DNA of 64,000 bases from Zhongshania antarctica. GTDB lineage: Bacteria > Pseudomonadota > Gammaproteobacteria > Pseudomonadales > Spongiibacteraceae. The stretch is from NCBI RefSeq assembly GCF_014202945.1, contig NZ_JACHHW010000004.1, positions 62,001 through 126,000 on the forward strand, written 5' to 3'. Positions within the stretch are counted from its first letter, which is position 1; each line of letters starts with the position of its first letter. Below are positions 8,717 to 16,155 of this stretch, in pieces. The notes under the pieces were generated by a model. The model saw only the letters and a list, made by a program, of their open reading frames with translations, did no database searches and had not been told where the DNA came from. Both the position numbers and the translations under genes were made by a program.

Positions 8717-9906
8717 GCGCGTTGTTGTTATTAGATCTACCCCTTGATGCAGAGGCACCGGTGCCGTGGCTGCATTGGGACAATGAGCATCACAAGGTGA
8801 TTGCCGAAGGGGTGCTGGCCAATGGGCGTGAACTCGGCACGCTGGCAGAATCTTGCGCTGCGGTACCCTGTTACGCCCTTTTACCCGGCGCGGCAGTCAG
8901 TGCCCATCGGGTGGTATTACCCAAAGGTGGTCGGGTTGGTATGGCGGCGTTGCCCTATCAACTTGAAGATAAACTCTGCACTGATTTAGACGCTGTTCAT
9001 ATTGCGGTTGGTGTATTGCAGGCAAAGCAGCCTGCTGATGTGCTGGTAGCAGATCACAGTGTGGTAAAAGCCTGTTTAGACCTTTTGCGACAAAGCGGTT
9101 TGCGCATTAAAGCGCTGCTACCTGATTATGCAGTGTTACCCCCCAATACGGTTGTTATCGACAATACCCAAGTGGCGGCGAATATTCATGCTCAGCCGGT
9201 GGGCATGCGCAGTGAAAACTTTGCTGTGTGGCAGCAAGTTGTTGGGCCTGAACTTAGCGCGGCGCCGATGCAGGTGTATTGCATTGGGGGCTGCGATGAA
9301 GGTCTGTTGGGCGCAGGTGAGCATGTTATCGAGCAATGTAAAAATAGGCTGCACGCCTTCGCACTTGGCTTCCAAGCTTGGCCGCTGTCATTATTAAGTG
9401 GCCGGTATTTACTGAGAGACGAAAGCGGGGAGGCCATTGCTCGTTTGCGGTGGCCGCTTATCTTGCTGTTGACGCTACTGGGCCTGCATTGGATGAGTAT
9501 AGGGCTGCAGACCTATCGGGATAATCGTGATGCCGATGCGCTTGATCAGGCGATGGTCGAGGTATATCAACAAACCTTCCCGGGGAGTCGGGTGGTGAAT
9601 GCCCGCAGTCAGATGCGCAGCCAGCTCAATGCGCTGGAGCAAGCGGGTGGTAAAGGTTTGATGATGCCTTGGCTCGAAAAAGTCGCGGCGACGACTAAGG
9701 CCAAGCCGGGTATTACGCTTGCACAGCTAAATTATGAGAACGACCCCGCGGTGATGAAGTTAATTCTAAATGCCGCCTCCTATGAAGTGATAGATCAGTG
9801 GCTCGCGACACTAAAGGCGCAGGGCGTCAATGTGGAGCGGGGCGCGTTCGGCCAGCAAGATGGTGGTATAGCTGGGCAGATAAGCATACGGGGTGACGCG
9901 CAATGA
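8713..9906 (+). CDS. gspL: Type II secretion inner-membrane protein GspL
   Basis: Bitopic inner-membrane protein that recruits GspE to the platform and pairs with GspM. 397 residues: cytoplasmic actin-like domain (about 1-235), one transmembrane helix near 246-265, and a periplasmic ferredoxin-like domain (about 310-397). The start is probably TTG 8713: it forms a TTGA overlap with the gspK stop and has GGAGAAG at 8702-8708 upstream. No ATG lies near the family N-terminus. Confidence 0.88.
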   Translation: MSALLLLDLPLDAEAPVPWLHWDNEHHKVIAEGVLANGRELGTLAESCAAVPCYALLPGAAVSAHRVVLPKGGRVGMAALPYQLEDKLCTDLDAVHIAVGVLQAKQPADVLVADHSVVKACLDLLRQSGLRIKALLPDYAVLPPNTVVIDNTQVAANIHAQPVGMRSENFAVWQQVVGPELSAAPMQVYCIGGCDEGLLGAGEHVIEQCKNRLHAFALGFQAWPLSLLSGRYLLRDESGEAIARLRWPLILLLTLLGLHWMSIGLQTYRDNRDADALDQAMVEVYQQTFPGSRVVNARSQMRSQLNALEQAGGKGLMMPWLEKVAATTKAKPGITLAQLNYENDPAVMKLILNAASYEVIDQWLATLKAQGVNVERGAFGQQDGGIAGQISIRGDAQ

Positions 9907-10382
9907 AATGGCTAAATCAACTACTTGAGGGCCGCACCGAGCAAGAGCGCATTACCTTGATAGCCGGGGCCGCAGTGGCGGTGCCGTTGATGGTATGGCT
10001 GCTGTTGTGGCAGCCATTGCTGGTGGCCCGCGACAATGCCGAAACTCGGGTAGAACAACGTCGCAGCTCCTTTGTTTGGATGCAGCAAGCCGCAAAGCAA
10101 TTGCAAGCGGCGCATGGCAATGGGGCAGCGAGTGCGCTATCGGGCTCGCCACAGCAACAAATAACTCGCGCGGCAGCGGCGCTGGGTATTAATGTTAACC
10201 GCATTGAGCCGCAGTCAGCTGGGCGCTACAGTTTATGGGTGGCCAGCACTGACTACACTAGCGCAGTGCAGTTAATTGAAGCCCTATCTACTACGGGTAT
10301 GACATTGTATTCAGTCAATATGAGCGTGTTGGATGTGCCGGGCAGTGTTTCCTTGCGGGCATCAGTTGGGGGCGAGGGATGA
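9903..10382 (+). CDS. gspM: Type II secretion protein GspM
   Basis: Small bitopic platform protein that stabilises GspL. 159 residues: cytoplasmic N-terminus containing RTEQERI, one transmembrane helix at about 18-38, and a periplasmic domain of about 110 residues. It begins in an ATGA overlap with gspL and ends in an ATGA overlap with gspN. Family sequence conservation is low, so size, topology and position carry much of the call. Confidence 0.9.
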   Translation: MKWLNQLLEGRTEQERITLIAGAAVAVPLMVWLLLWQPLLVARDNAETRVEQRRSSFVWMQQAAKQLQAAHGNGAASALSGSPQQQITRAAAALGINVNRIEPQSAGRYSLWVASTDYTSAVQLIEALSTTGMTLYSVNMSVLDVPGSVSLRASVGGEG

Positions 10383-11101
10383 GGCGTTCGCTGTGGATTG
10401 TTTGCGGTACGGTCTTCTTTTTAGTGTGCTTGTTGATGACGAGCCCAGCGTGGCTGGTGACGGATATTTTAGTCAAACAAGTGCCGGAACTGAAGCTCGG
10501 AACGGTCACTGGCCGCGCGTGGCGGGGGCAGATTGATCATGTGCAATTCGGCGATATTAGTGCCAGTCAATTGCAGTGGCGCCTTAGTCCAATGGGGCTG
10601 TTTCGTGGCGTGCCTTTGGCAGTAAGTATTGCTAGCCCAGTCAAGACGACTGCGCTACTGGGTTTGGCGGCAGGAGATACCCTTAAATTGCGCGATGTTG
10701 AGGCTCATGGCAATATTGCTGAATTGATGGGCATTGCCCAGCTGCCGAGTATGGGTTTCGATGGTAGCGTCGATTTGGTGCTCGCTTCGGCTAGCGTGAG
10801 TAACACCGGCTGCAGTTCGATTGACGGTACGCTCACCTTGGCGTCATTGCTTGGCGATATTGACGGTATCAGCACTATTGCGCCAGTATCTGCTGAGTTG
10901 AGTTGTGTAAATGGCTTGCTAGCAGTGCTGGTGGATGAGAATAATCCGAACCGTGTGCGTGGCCAGGTACAACTGATGAATAGTGGTCGGGCGAGCGGTA
11001 ATCTGACGTTGTCGCCAGCGCTTGGGAGTGAGTTGTTTAAAAGTTTAACCCTGTTTTTGGGTGCACCACGCAATAATACCGACTTTGTATTGCGCTTCTA
11101 A
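10379..11101 (+). CDS. gspN: Type II secretion protein GspN
   Basis: Accessory T2SS protein present in only some systems (Pseudomonas, Xanthomonas and Klebsiella types). 240 residues: one N-terminal membrane helix or uncleaved signal (about 5-25), then a beta-rich periplasmic domain that begins TDILVKQVPELKLGTVTGRAWRG, of which GTVTGRAW is the recognisable GspN signature. It overlaps gspM (ATGA) and is the last gene of the operon, followed by a strong hairpin. Confidence 0.85.
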   Translation: MRRSLWIVCGTVFFLVCLLMTSPAWLVTDILVKQVPELKLGTVTGRAWRGQIDHVQFGDISASQLQWRLSPMGLFRGVPLAVSIASPVKTTALLGLAAGDTLKLRDVEAHGNIAELMGIAQLPSMGFDGSVDLVLASASVSNTGCSSIDGTLTLASLLGDIDGISTIAPVSAELSCVNGLLAVLVDENNPNRVRGQVQLMNSGRASGNLTLSPALGSELFKSLTLFLGAPRNNTDFVLRF

Positions 11102-11120
11102 AATCTCGTTACGGGCAAAA

Positions 11121-11155
11121 TAACAGCCCCTGCGCCGATCGCGCAGGGGCTGTTA
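11121..11155. terminator. Bidirectional terminator after gspN
   Basis: A perfect 15-bp inverted repeat (arms 11121-11135 and 11141-11155, loop CGATC) stands between gspN and a convergent acyl-CoA dehydrogenase gene. A run of four A at 11117-11120 gives a short U tract for minus-strand transcripts; the plus side lacks a T run. It probably separates the two converging units. Confidence 0.75.
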
Positions 11156-11157
11156 TG

Positions 11158-12297
11158 CTAATAGCCGCAGAGGCTGGCGTAGCGGTCGCGATGGAAGCTG
11201 CTGTTGCCAAAGATTTGATTCGCTACCCTGGAACGCTTTAGGAATAAACCGATATCCAGCTCGTCGGTAACACCGATGCCACCATGCATTTGCACGGCTT
11301 CATTTGTCACTAATTCAAACACATCGTTCAAGCGTGCCTTGGCTAAACTGGCTAGCTGTGCGAGGTCAGTTCTATTTTCGTCAATAGCCGACAAACCATC
11401 TAATACCACCGATTTTGCTAATTCCAGCTCAGTGAACATGATCGCGGCGCGATGCTGTAGGGCTTGGAACGTACCAATTTTAACGCCAAATTGATCTCGC
11501 TCTTTGAGATAGCTAACCGTGCGCTCAAAACATTCTAGCGCGCCGCCGAGCATTTCTGCCGCAAGGCAAATGCGACCGCGATCTAAAACATTATCGAGTA
11601 TTGACCAGCCGTGGCCTGCATCGCCAAGTAGCGCTTCACGCGAGACATGAACATCATTAAATTGGATGCTCGCTGCATTGCGGCTGTCGAGCATATAGTG
11701 GCGTTTACGCTCAATGCCAGCAGTGCTCGCATCGACAATAAACAAACTCAGGCCATCTCGACCGGAACCTTGAGGCTGGCTGCGGGCGACAACAATGAGC
11801 TGATCGGCGCTGTGGCCATCCAAAACAAACGTCTTGCTGCCATTGAGCTTATAGCCGGTTTCAGTTGCTGTTGCGGTGCAGTTAATATCGTCAGGGTTGT
11901 GGTGAGCGCTCTCGTCAAGCGCGAGGGCAAACCGTAAATTACCACTCGCAATTTGCGGTAATAGTGTTGCCTTTTGTGTTTCGTTACCGCCAATAATAAT
12001 AGCAGACGCACCAAGCACGACACTGGCAAAAAGGGGAGAGGCAGCCAGCGTGCGGCCGCTCTCTTCAAGTACGGCACCTAAGCCTAAAAAACTGAAATCC
12101 AGTCCGTCATAGGCTTCGGGGATAATCATGCTTGCCCAGCCCAGTTCCGACATATTCTGCCAGTGCTCTGCTTTATACCCCAGCGCGTCTTTGCTGTCGC
12201 GAAGTTGTCGCAGCGCCTCAACGGGCACGGTTTTATTTAAAAAATCTTTGGCGGTATCTTTCAGCAAGCGCTGCTCTTCATTGAGTACGAGTGGCAT
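11158..12297 (-). CDS. Acyl-CoA dehydrogenase, probable non-catalytic partner subunit
   Basis: A 379-residue member of the acyl-CoA dehydrogenase fold (N-terminal helical, middle beta and C-terminal helical domains), which bind FAD and acyl-CoA. ATG 12297 is chosen because AAGGAG sits 7 nt upstream; a longer frame from 12324 lacks a site. The helix-G position that carries the catalytic Glu in the neighbouring protein reads DRGRI here, so the Glu is replaced by Gly. The C-terminus ends in FGNSSFHRDRYA instead of the usual GGTSEIQ segment. Both features are typical of the beta subunit of heteromeric enzymes such as ChsE4-ChsE5. It lies directly downstream of the other subunit. Confidence 0.85.
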   Translation of the reverse strand: MPLVLNEEQRLLKDTAKDFLNKTVPVEALRQLRDSKDALGYKAEHWQNMSELGWASMIIPEAYDGLDFSFLGLGAVLEESGRTLAASPLFASVVLGASAIIIGGNETQKATLLPQIASGNLRFALALDESAHHNPDDINCTATATETGYKLNGSKTFVLDGHSADQLIVVARSQPQGSGRDGLSLFIVDASTAGIERKRHYMLDSRNAASIQFNDVHVSREALLGDAGHGWSILDNVLDRGRICLAAEMLGGALECFERTVSYLKERDQFGVKIGTFQALQHRAAIMFTELELAKSVVLDGLSAIDENRTDLAQLASLAKARLNDVFELVTNEAVQMHGGIGVTDELDIGLFLKRSRVANQIFGNSSFHRDRYASLCGY

Positions 12298-12354
12298 TGC
12301 GGGTCTCCTTAGCGTTTGCGACAAGCGTATTTACCGTGAATTGATTGCGGGCAT

Positions 12355-13545
12355 TCATACCGGAAGTCCTAATACGCGCTTGGCGATAATATTCAATTGC
12401 ACTTCGGAGGTGCCGCCGGCAATCGAGAGGGCTTTTGAAAATAGCCAGCCTCGGTTGCTTAGCAACTCGTCATCGCTAAACTCTGGGTCGTCCCAGCCGA
12501 GGGCGCGATTGCCCAGAATTGCCATTAAGACCTCTTCTTTGCGCTTGGTTTCTTCTGTGCCTACATACTTCATAATTAAGGGAATACTGTTATCGGTATT
12601 GCCGTGCATACGTTCTTCAAAACTGCGGAAATGAGTGAGCCCAAGTGCCCGAAAGCGCATCTCATGGGCGACCAATTGCTCGCGCAGGCCACGATCTTTG
12701 AGCTTTCCTTCTGCATCTAAACCAACGTACTTTAAGGCTGCTTGTACTGGAGAAAAGCTTGGTCCTGGGGTGTCGCCGCCAATCTCGGCCATAAGCTTGC
12801 GCTCGTGTTTGAGCAGAGACTTGGCGACCGACCAGCCCTTATTTAACTCGCCGATAAGATTACTTTTAGGTACTTTGACATCGTCAAAAAAGGTTTGGCA
12901 AAACTCAGAGTCGCCGCTAATCAGCGGAATGGGCTTTGCCGTGACGCCGGGCTGATCCATGTCGATTAGTAAAAAGCTGATACCTTCCTGCTTTTTGGCA
13001 TCCGGGTCGGTACGCACTAGGCAAAATATCCAGTCAGCTTTATCGGCGTTGGTTGTCCAAATTTTACTGCCGTTTACTAAAAAGTGGTCGCCACAGTCTT
13101 CGGCGCGGGTTTGCAGGCTAGCAAGATCGGAACCGGCACCGGGCTCGGAGTAACCTTGGCACCAGCGCACTTCACCACGGGCTATTTTGGGGATATGTTG
13201 GCGACGTTGATCCTCGCTGCCATATTCCAATACGGCGGGGCCGAGCATCCAAATACCGAGGTCATACAGCGGAGTACGACAGCCTAAGGCTTTCATTTCT
13301 TCTTTCAGTATTTTTGCTTCGCGCTCATTTAAGCCGCCGCCGCCTAATTCGCAGGGCCATTCCGGCACGGTCCACCCTTTGTCGCGCATCCGCTCAAACC
13401 ATAATTTGGCGTCGGCACTCGGAAAACTCATATTGCGGCCGCCCCAAACCTGCTCTTCTCTGGTAATGGGCTGGCGCTGTGATACTGGGCAGTTGTCCTG
13501 CAGCCAGGCTTTGACGCTGGCGCGGAAGTCGTCGAGATCGCTCAT
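12355..13545 (-). CDS. Acyl-CoA dehydrogenase, probable catalytic subunit
   Basis: A 396-residue FAD-dependent acyl-CoA dehydrogenase. SEPGAGSD at 133-140 is the acyl-CoA/FAD binding segment, LLKHERK at 244-250 carries E248 at the helix-G position used as catalytic base in FadE26/ChsE4-type enzymes, and GGTSEVQ lies near the C-terminus. It precedes the smaller dehydrogenase gene on the minus strand, 57 bp apart, which suggests one transcript and an alpha2beta2 enzyme. The substrate is not evident; related pairs oxidise steroid side chains or branched acyl-CoAs. The ribosome site is weak. Confidence 0.88.
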   Translation of the reverse strand: MSDLDDFRASVKAWLQDNCPVSQRQPITREEQVWGGRNMSFPSADAKLWFERMRDKGWTVPEWPCELGGGGLNEREAKILKEEMKALGCRTPLYDLGIWMLGPAVLEYGSEDQRRQHIPKIARGEVRWCQGYSEPGAGSDLASLQTRAEDCGDHFLVNGSKIWTTNADKADWIFCLVRTDPDAKKQEGISFLLIDMDQPGVTAKPIPLISGDSEFCQTFFDDVKVPKSNLIGELNKGWSVAKSLLKHERKLMAEIGGDTPGPSFSPVQAALKYVGLDAEGKLKDRGLREQLVAHEMRFRALGLTHFRSFEERMHGNTDNSIPLIMKYVGTEETKRKEEVLMAILGNRALGWDDPEFSDDELLSNRGWLFSKALSIAGGTSEVQLNIIAKRVLGLPV

Positions 13546-13776
13546 GGTGATGGTCTCAAATGTATTAATGGCAAAAAATTATTACGGTTGCGGCCAGCTT
13601 AGTCGACAAGGAAATTAAGACAAGAACGAAACACGTCATCTCATTGGCAAATGGGGTCACTGGGCGCAGCAGTGTGACTGGCGAGTTTGGGTCTACTGCA
13701 ATTGGGGCATATCGGCCGTTCAGTGATGTCGATAAGATTTGTCGATACATTTTTAAAAATAACAATAGGACACAGT

Positions 13777-14526
13777 ATGCAGCGATTTACAGATAAAGTG
13801 GTGTTAGTTACCGGTGCTGGCTCTGGTATTGGTCGAGCTTGTGCGCTGAGGCTCGCCGCAGAAGGCGGTAAACTCTATTGCACGGATATCCAACAAAACG
13901 ATTTGGCGAGTTTAGTTCAAGAAATCAGCGCGGCCGGCGGCACGGCGGTAGCTGAGTGTTTTGATGTGAGTGCGCTTGGCGCTGCTGAGACGACGGTGGC
14001 AGCGTGTGTGGCGCATTACGGTAAGCTTGATGTTGTCGTCAATATGGCAGGTATTTTACGGTTTTCAAATTGCCATGAGACCAGCTTTGACATGTGGTCG
14101 CAGGTTATTGCAGTAAATTTAACCGGCACATTTATGCTGTGTAAGGCCGCCTTACCTGAATTGCTTAAAACCCAGGGCAATATCGTCAATGCGGCGTCTA
14201 CGGCATCGTTGCAGGGCTTGCCATGGGGTGCAGCCTACGGCGCAAGCAAGGGCGGAGTGCTAGCCCTGACTCGGAGTATTGCGGTTGAATACGCAAAGCG
14301 CGGGGTGCGTGCGAACTGTGTTTGCCCTGGTGATATTAATACCAATATGGTGCAGGGCTTAAGTTTTCCGGAAGACGCTGACTTTGACTTGCTTAGCCGT
14401 ATCACTTCCTTGAGTGGCGCCAAAGGCCCCGAGACCGTGGCCGGTGTTGTTGCTATGCTGGCGTCCGAAGATGGCTGTCATATTACTGGCGAGCATATTC
14501 GCGTCGACGGTGGAATTTTGGCCTAA
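13777..14526 (+). CDS. SDR-family oxidoreductase
   Basis: A 249-residue classical short-chain dehydrogenase. NAD(P) motif TGAGSGIGR near residues 12-20, NMAG (variant of NNAG) near 88-91, catalytic Ser in NAASTAS, and YGASK (Tyr-x3-Lys) near 150. Asp in YCTDIQ after beta-2 suggests NAD(H) over NADP(H). ATG 13777 has AGGA 6-7 nt upstream; a longer frame from 13687 has no support. It is divergent from the acyl-CoA dehydrogenase pair across a 231-bp gap, which fits a shared catabolic role. Substrate unknown. Confidence 0.88.
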   Translation: MQRFTDKVVLVTGAGSGIGRACALRLAAEGGKLYCTDIQQNDLASLVQEISAAGGTAVAECFDVSALGAAETTVAACVAHYGKLDVVVNMAGILRFSNCHETSFDMWSQVIAVNLTGTFMLCKAALPELLKTQGNIVNAASTASLQGLPWGAAYGASKGGVLALTRSIAVEYAKRGVRANCVCPGDINTNMVQGLSFPEDADFDLLSRITSLSGAKGPETVAGVVAMLASEDGCHITGEHIRVDGGILA

Positions 14527-14619
14527 GCTCTAATTGCGCGCAATAATCCCGCCGATTTATGGCCGCAGACCGAGGAGTCTGCCATCATTGCCCTATGTAA
14601 TTCACAAGAGTAATGAAAA

Positions 14620-16104
14620 ATGACGCAAACTTATGTGCTGGCGATTGATCAGGGTACTACCAGTTCACGGGCAATCGTCTTTAATAGTCGGGGTGAGGTC
14701 TGTGGGCTTGGCCAAGAGGAGTTTAGTCAGCACTATCCTGAGGATGCCTGGGTAGAGCACGACCCTGAGGAAATTTGGCAAACGACCTTAAATAGTTGCA
14801 GTAAGGCGATAGCGGACGCTGGCCTACAGGCTTCGGCGATTGCTGGAATTGGAATCACTAATCAGCGTGAAACCACGGTGATCTGGGATAGGAAAACGGG
14901 GAAAGCGATTTATCCAGCGATTGTTTGGCAAGACCGTCGTACGGCTAAACAGTGCGCTGAGTTAAAGTCGCAGGGTGTTGAAGACTTGGTGTCGCAGCGT
15001 ACTGGCTTGCTGCTAGATCCGTATTTCTCTGGTACTAAAGTGGCGTGGCTGCTAGATAATGTCGAGGGCGCCCGGCGGCGTGCAGAGGCTGGGGAACTGG
15101 CGTTTGGTACTATCGATAGCTTTTTGCTGTGGCGTCTAACTGACGGCGAGCAGCATGCCACCGATGCGACAAATGCATCGCGCACCTTATTGTTTAATAT
15201 TCATAAGCAGCAATGGGATGCTGAACTACTGGAATTATTTAATATTCCTCAGATCCTATTGCCTGAAGTAAAAGACAGTTGCGATGATTATGGCCGATGC
15301 ACACCTGACTTATTTGGCTCAGCGATACCGATTTGCGCATTAATTGGCGACCAGCAGGCGGCCACCGTTGGTCAGGCGTGCTTTAAACCCGGCATGGTGA
15401 AAAGCACCTACGGTACCGGGTGTTTTGTGGTGCTAAATACCGGCGCCAAAGCCTTAAGTTCCAAACATCGCTTGCTGACGACGGTGGCTTACCGCATTAA
15501 AGGTGAGGTCACCTATGCCTTAGAGGGAAGTATTTTTGTCGCCGGTGCCGCTGTGCAATGGTTACGCGATGGCTTAAACCTCATCGGTTCAGCCTCGGAG
15601 ACGCAGCCCTTGGCTGAAAGCGTGGCAAGTTCGAACGGTGTTTATATGGTGCCAGCTTTTACCGGGCTGGGTGCGCCGTATTGGGACCCAGACGCGCGGG
15701 GCGCAATTTTGGGGCTGACCCGAGACACCGGCATTGCTCATATTGCGCGAGCGGCCTTGGAGTCGGTCTGTTACCAAACCCGCGATTTATTAGAAGCCAT
15801 GCGCGGCGATGGCGCTGACTTTGCGACGCTGCGGGTGGACGGCGGTATGGTCGCTAACGATTGGGTAGTGCAGCGCCTTGCCGATATGCTGGACTGTCGC
15901 TGCGAGCGTCCACTCGTCAGCGAGACGACGGCACTCGGCGCCGCGTATTTAGCGGGTTTGCAATTAGGCGTGTATGAGTCTCTCGAGGAAATTGCCGCGC
16001 TCTGGCAGTGTGAAGGGGGTTTTGATCCGGCGATGAATGAGGTTGATCGCGCTCGGCGCTACACCGGCTGGAAAAGCGCAGTAGCGCGGGTTAGAACGCA
16101 ATAG
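14620..16104 (+). CDS. glpK: Glycerol kinase
   Basis: Phosphorylates glycerol to sn-glycerol 3-phosphate in the cytoplasm using ATP. 494 residues, full length for the FGGY family, with the N-terminal phosphate loop DQGTTSSRA (about 10-18), NQRETT (about 80-85) for glycerol binding, and the C-terminal FGGY signature region around [12 protein letters not shown]. No glpF or glpD is adjacent, so here it is a stand-alone gene, 94 bp after an SDR gene and convergent with the EAL gene. AAGAG upstream of ATG 14620 is a weak ribosome site. Confidence 0.96.
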   Translation: MTQTYVLAIDQGTTSSRAIVFNSRGEVCGLGQEEFSQHYPEDAWVEHDPEEIWQTTLNSCSKAIADAGLQASAIAGIGITNQRETTVIWDRKTGKAIYPAIVWQDRRTAKQCAELKSQGVEDLVSQRTGLLLDPYFSGTKVAWLLDNVEGARRRAEAGELAFGTIDSFLLWRLTDGEQHATDATNASRTLLFNIHKQQWDAELLELFNIPQILLPEVKDSCDDYGRCTPDLFGSAIPICALIGDQQAATVGQACFKPGMVKSTYGTGCFVVLNTGAKALSSKHRLLTTVAYRIKGEVTYALEGSIFVAGAAVQWLRDGLNLIGSASETQPLAESVASSNGVYMVPAFTGLGAPYWDPDARGAILGLTRDTGIAHIARAALESVCYQTRDLLEAMRGDGADFATLRVDGGMVANDWVVQRLADMLDCRCERPLVSETTALGAAYLAGLQLGVYESLEEIAALWQCEGGFDPAMNEVDRARRYTGWKSAVARVRTQ

Positions 16105-16114
16105 CAACGCAGTC

Positions 16115-16155
16115 TTTAGCTGGCGCCCGTAGCAGTAATGCGATCGCCAGCTAAA
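16115..16155. terminator. Convergent terminator between glpK and the EAL gene
   Basis: An 11-bp perfect inverted repeat (arms 16115-16125 and 16145-16155) with a 19-nt loop. The stop codon of the minus-strand EAL gene lies in the right arm. A and T at the arm ends make it symmetrical for both strands. The long loop lowers certainty. Confidence 0.55.
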
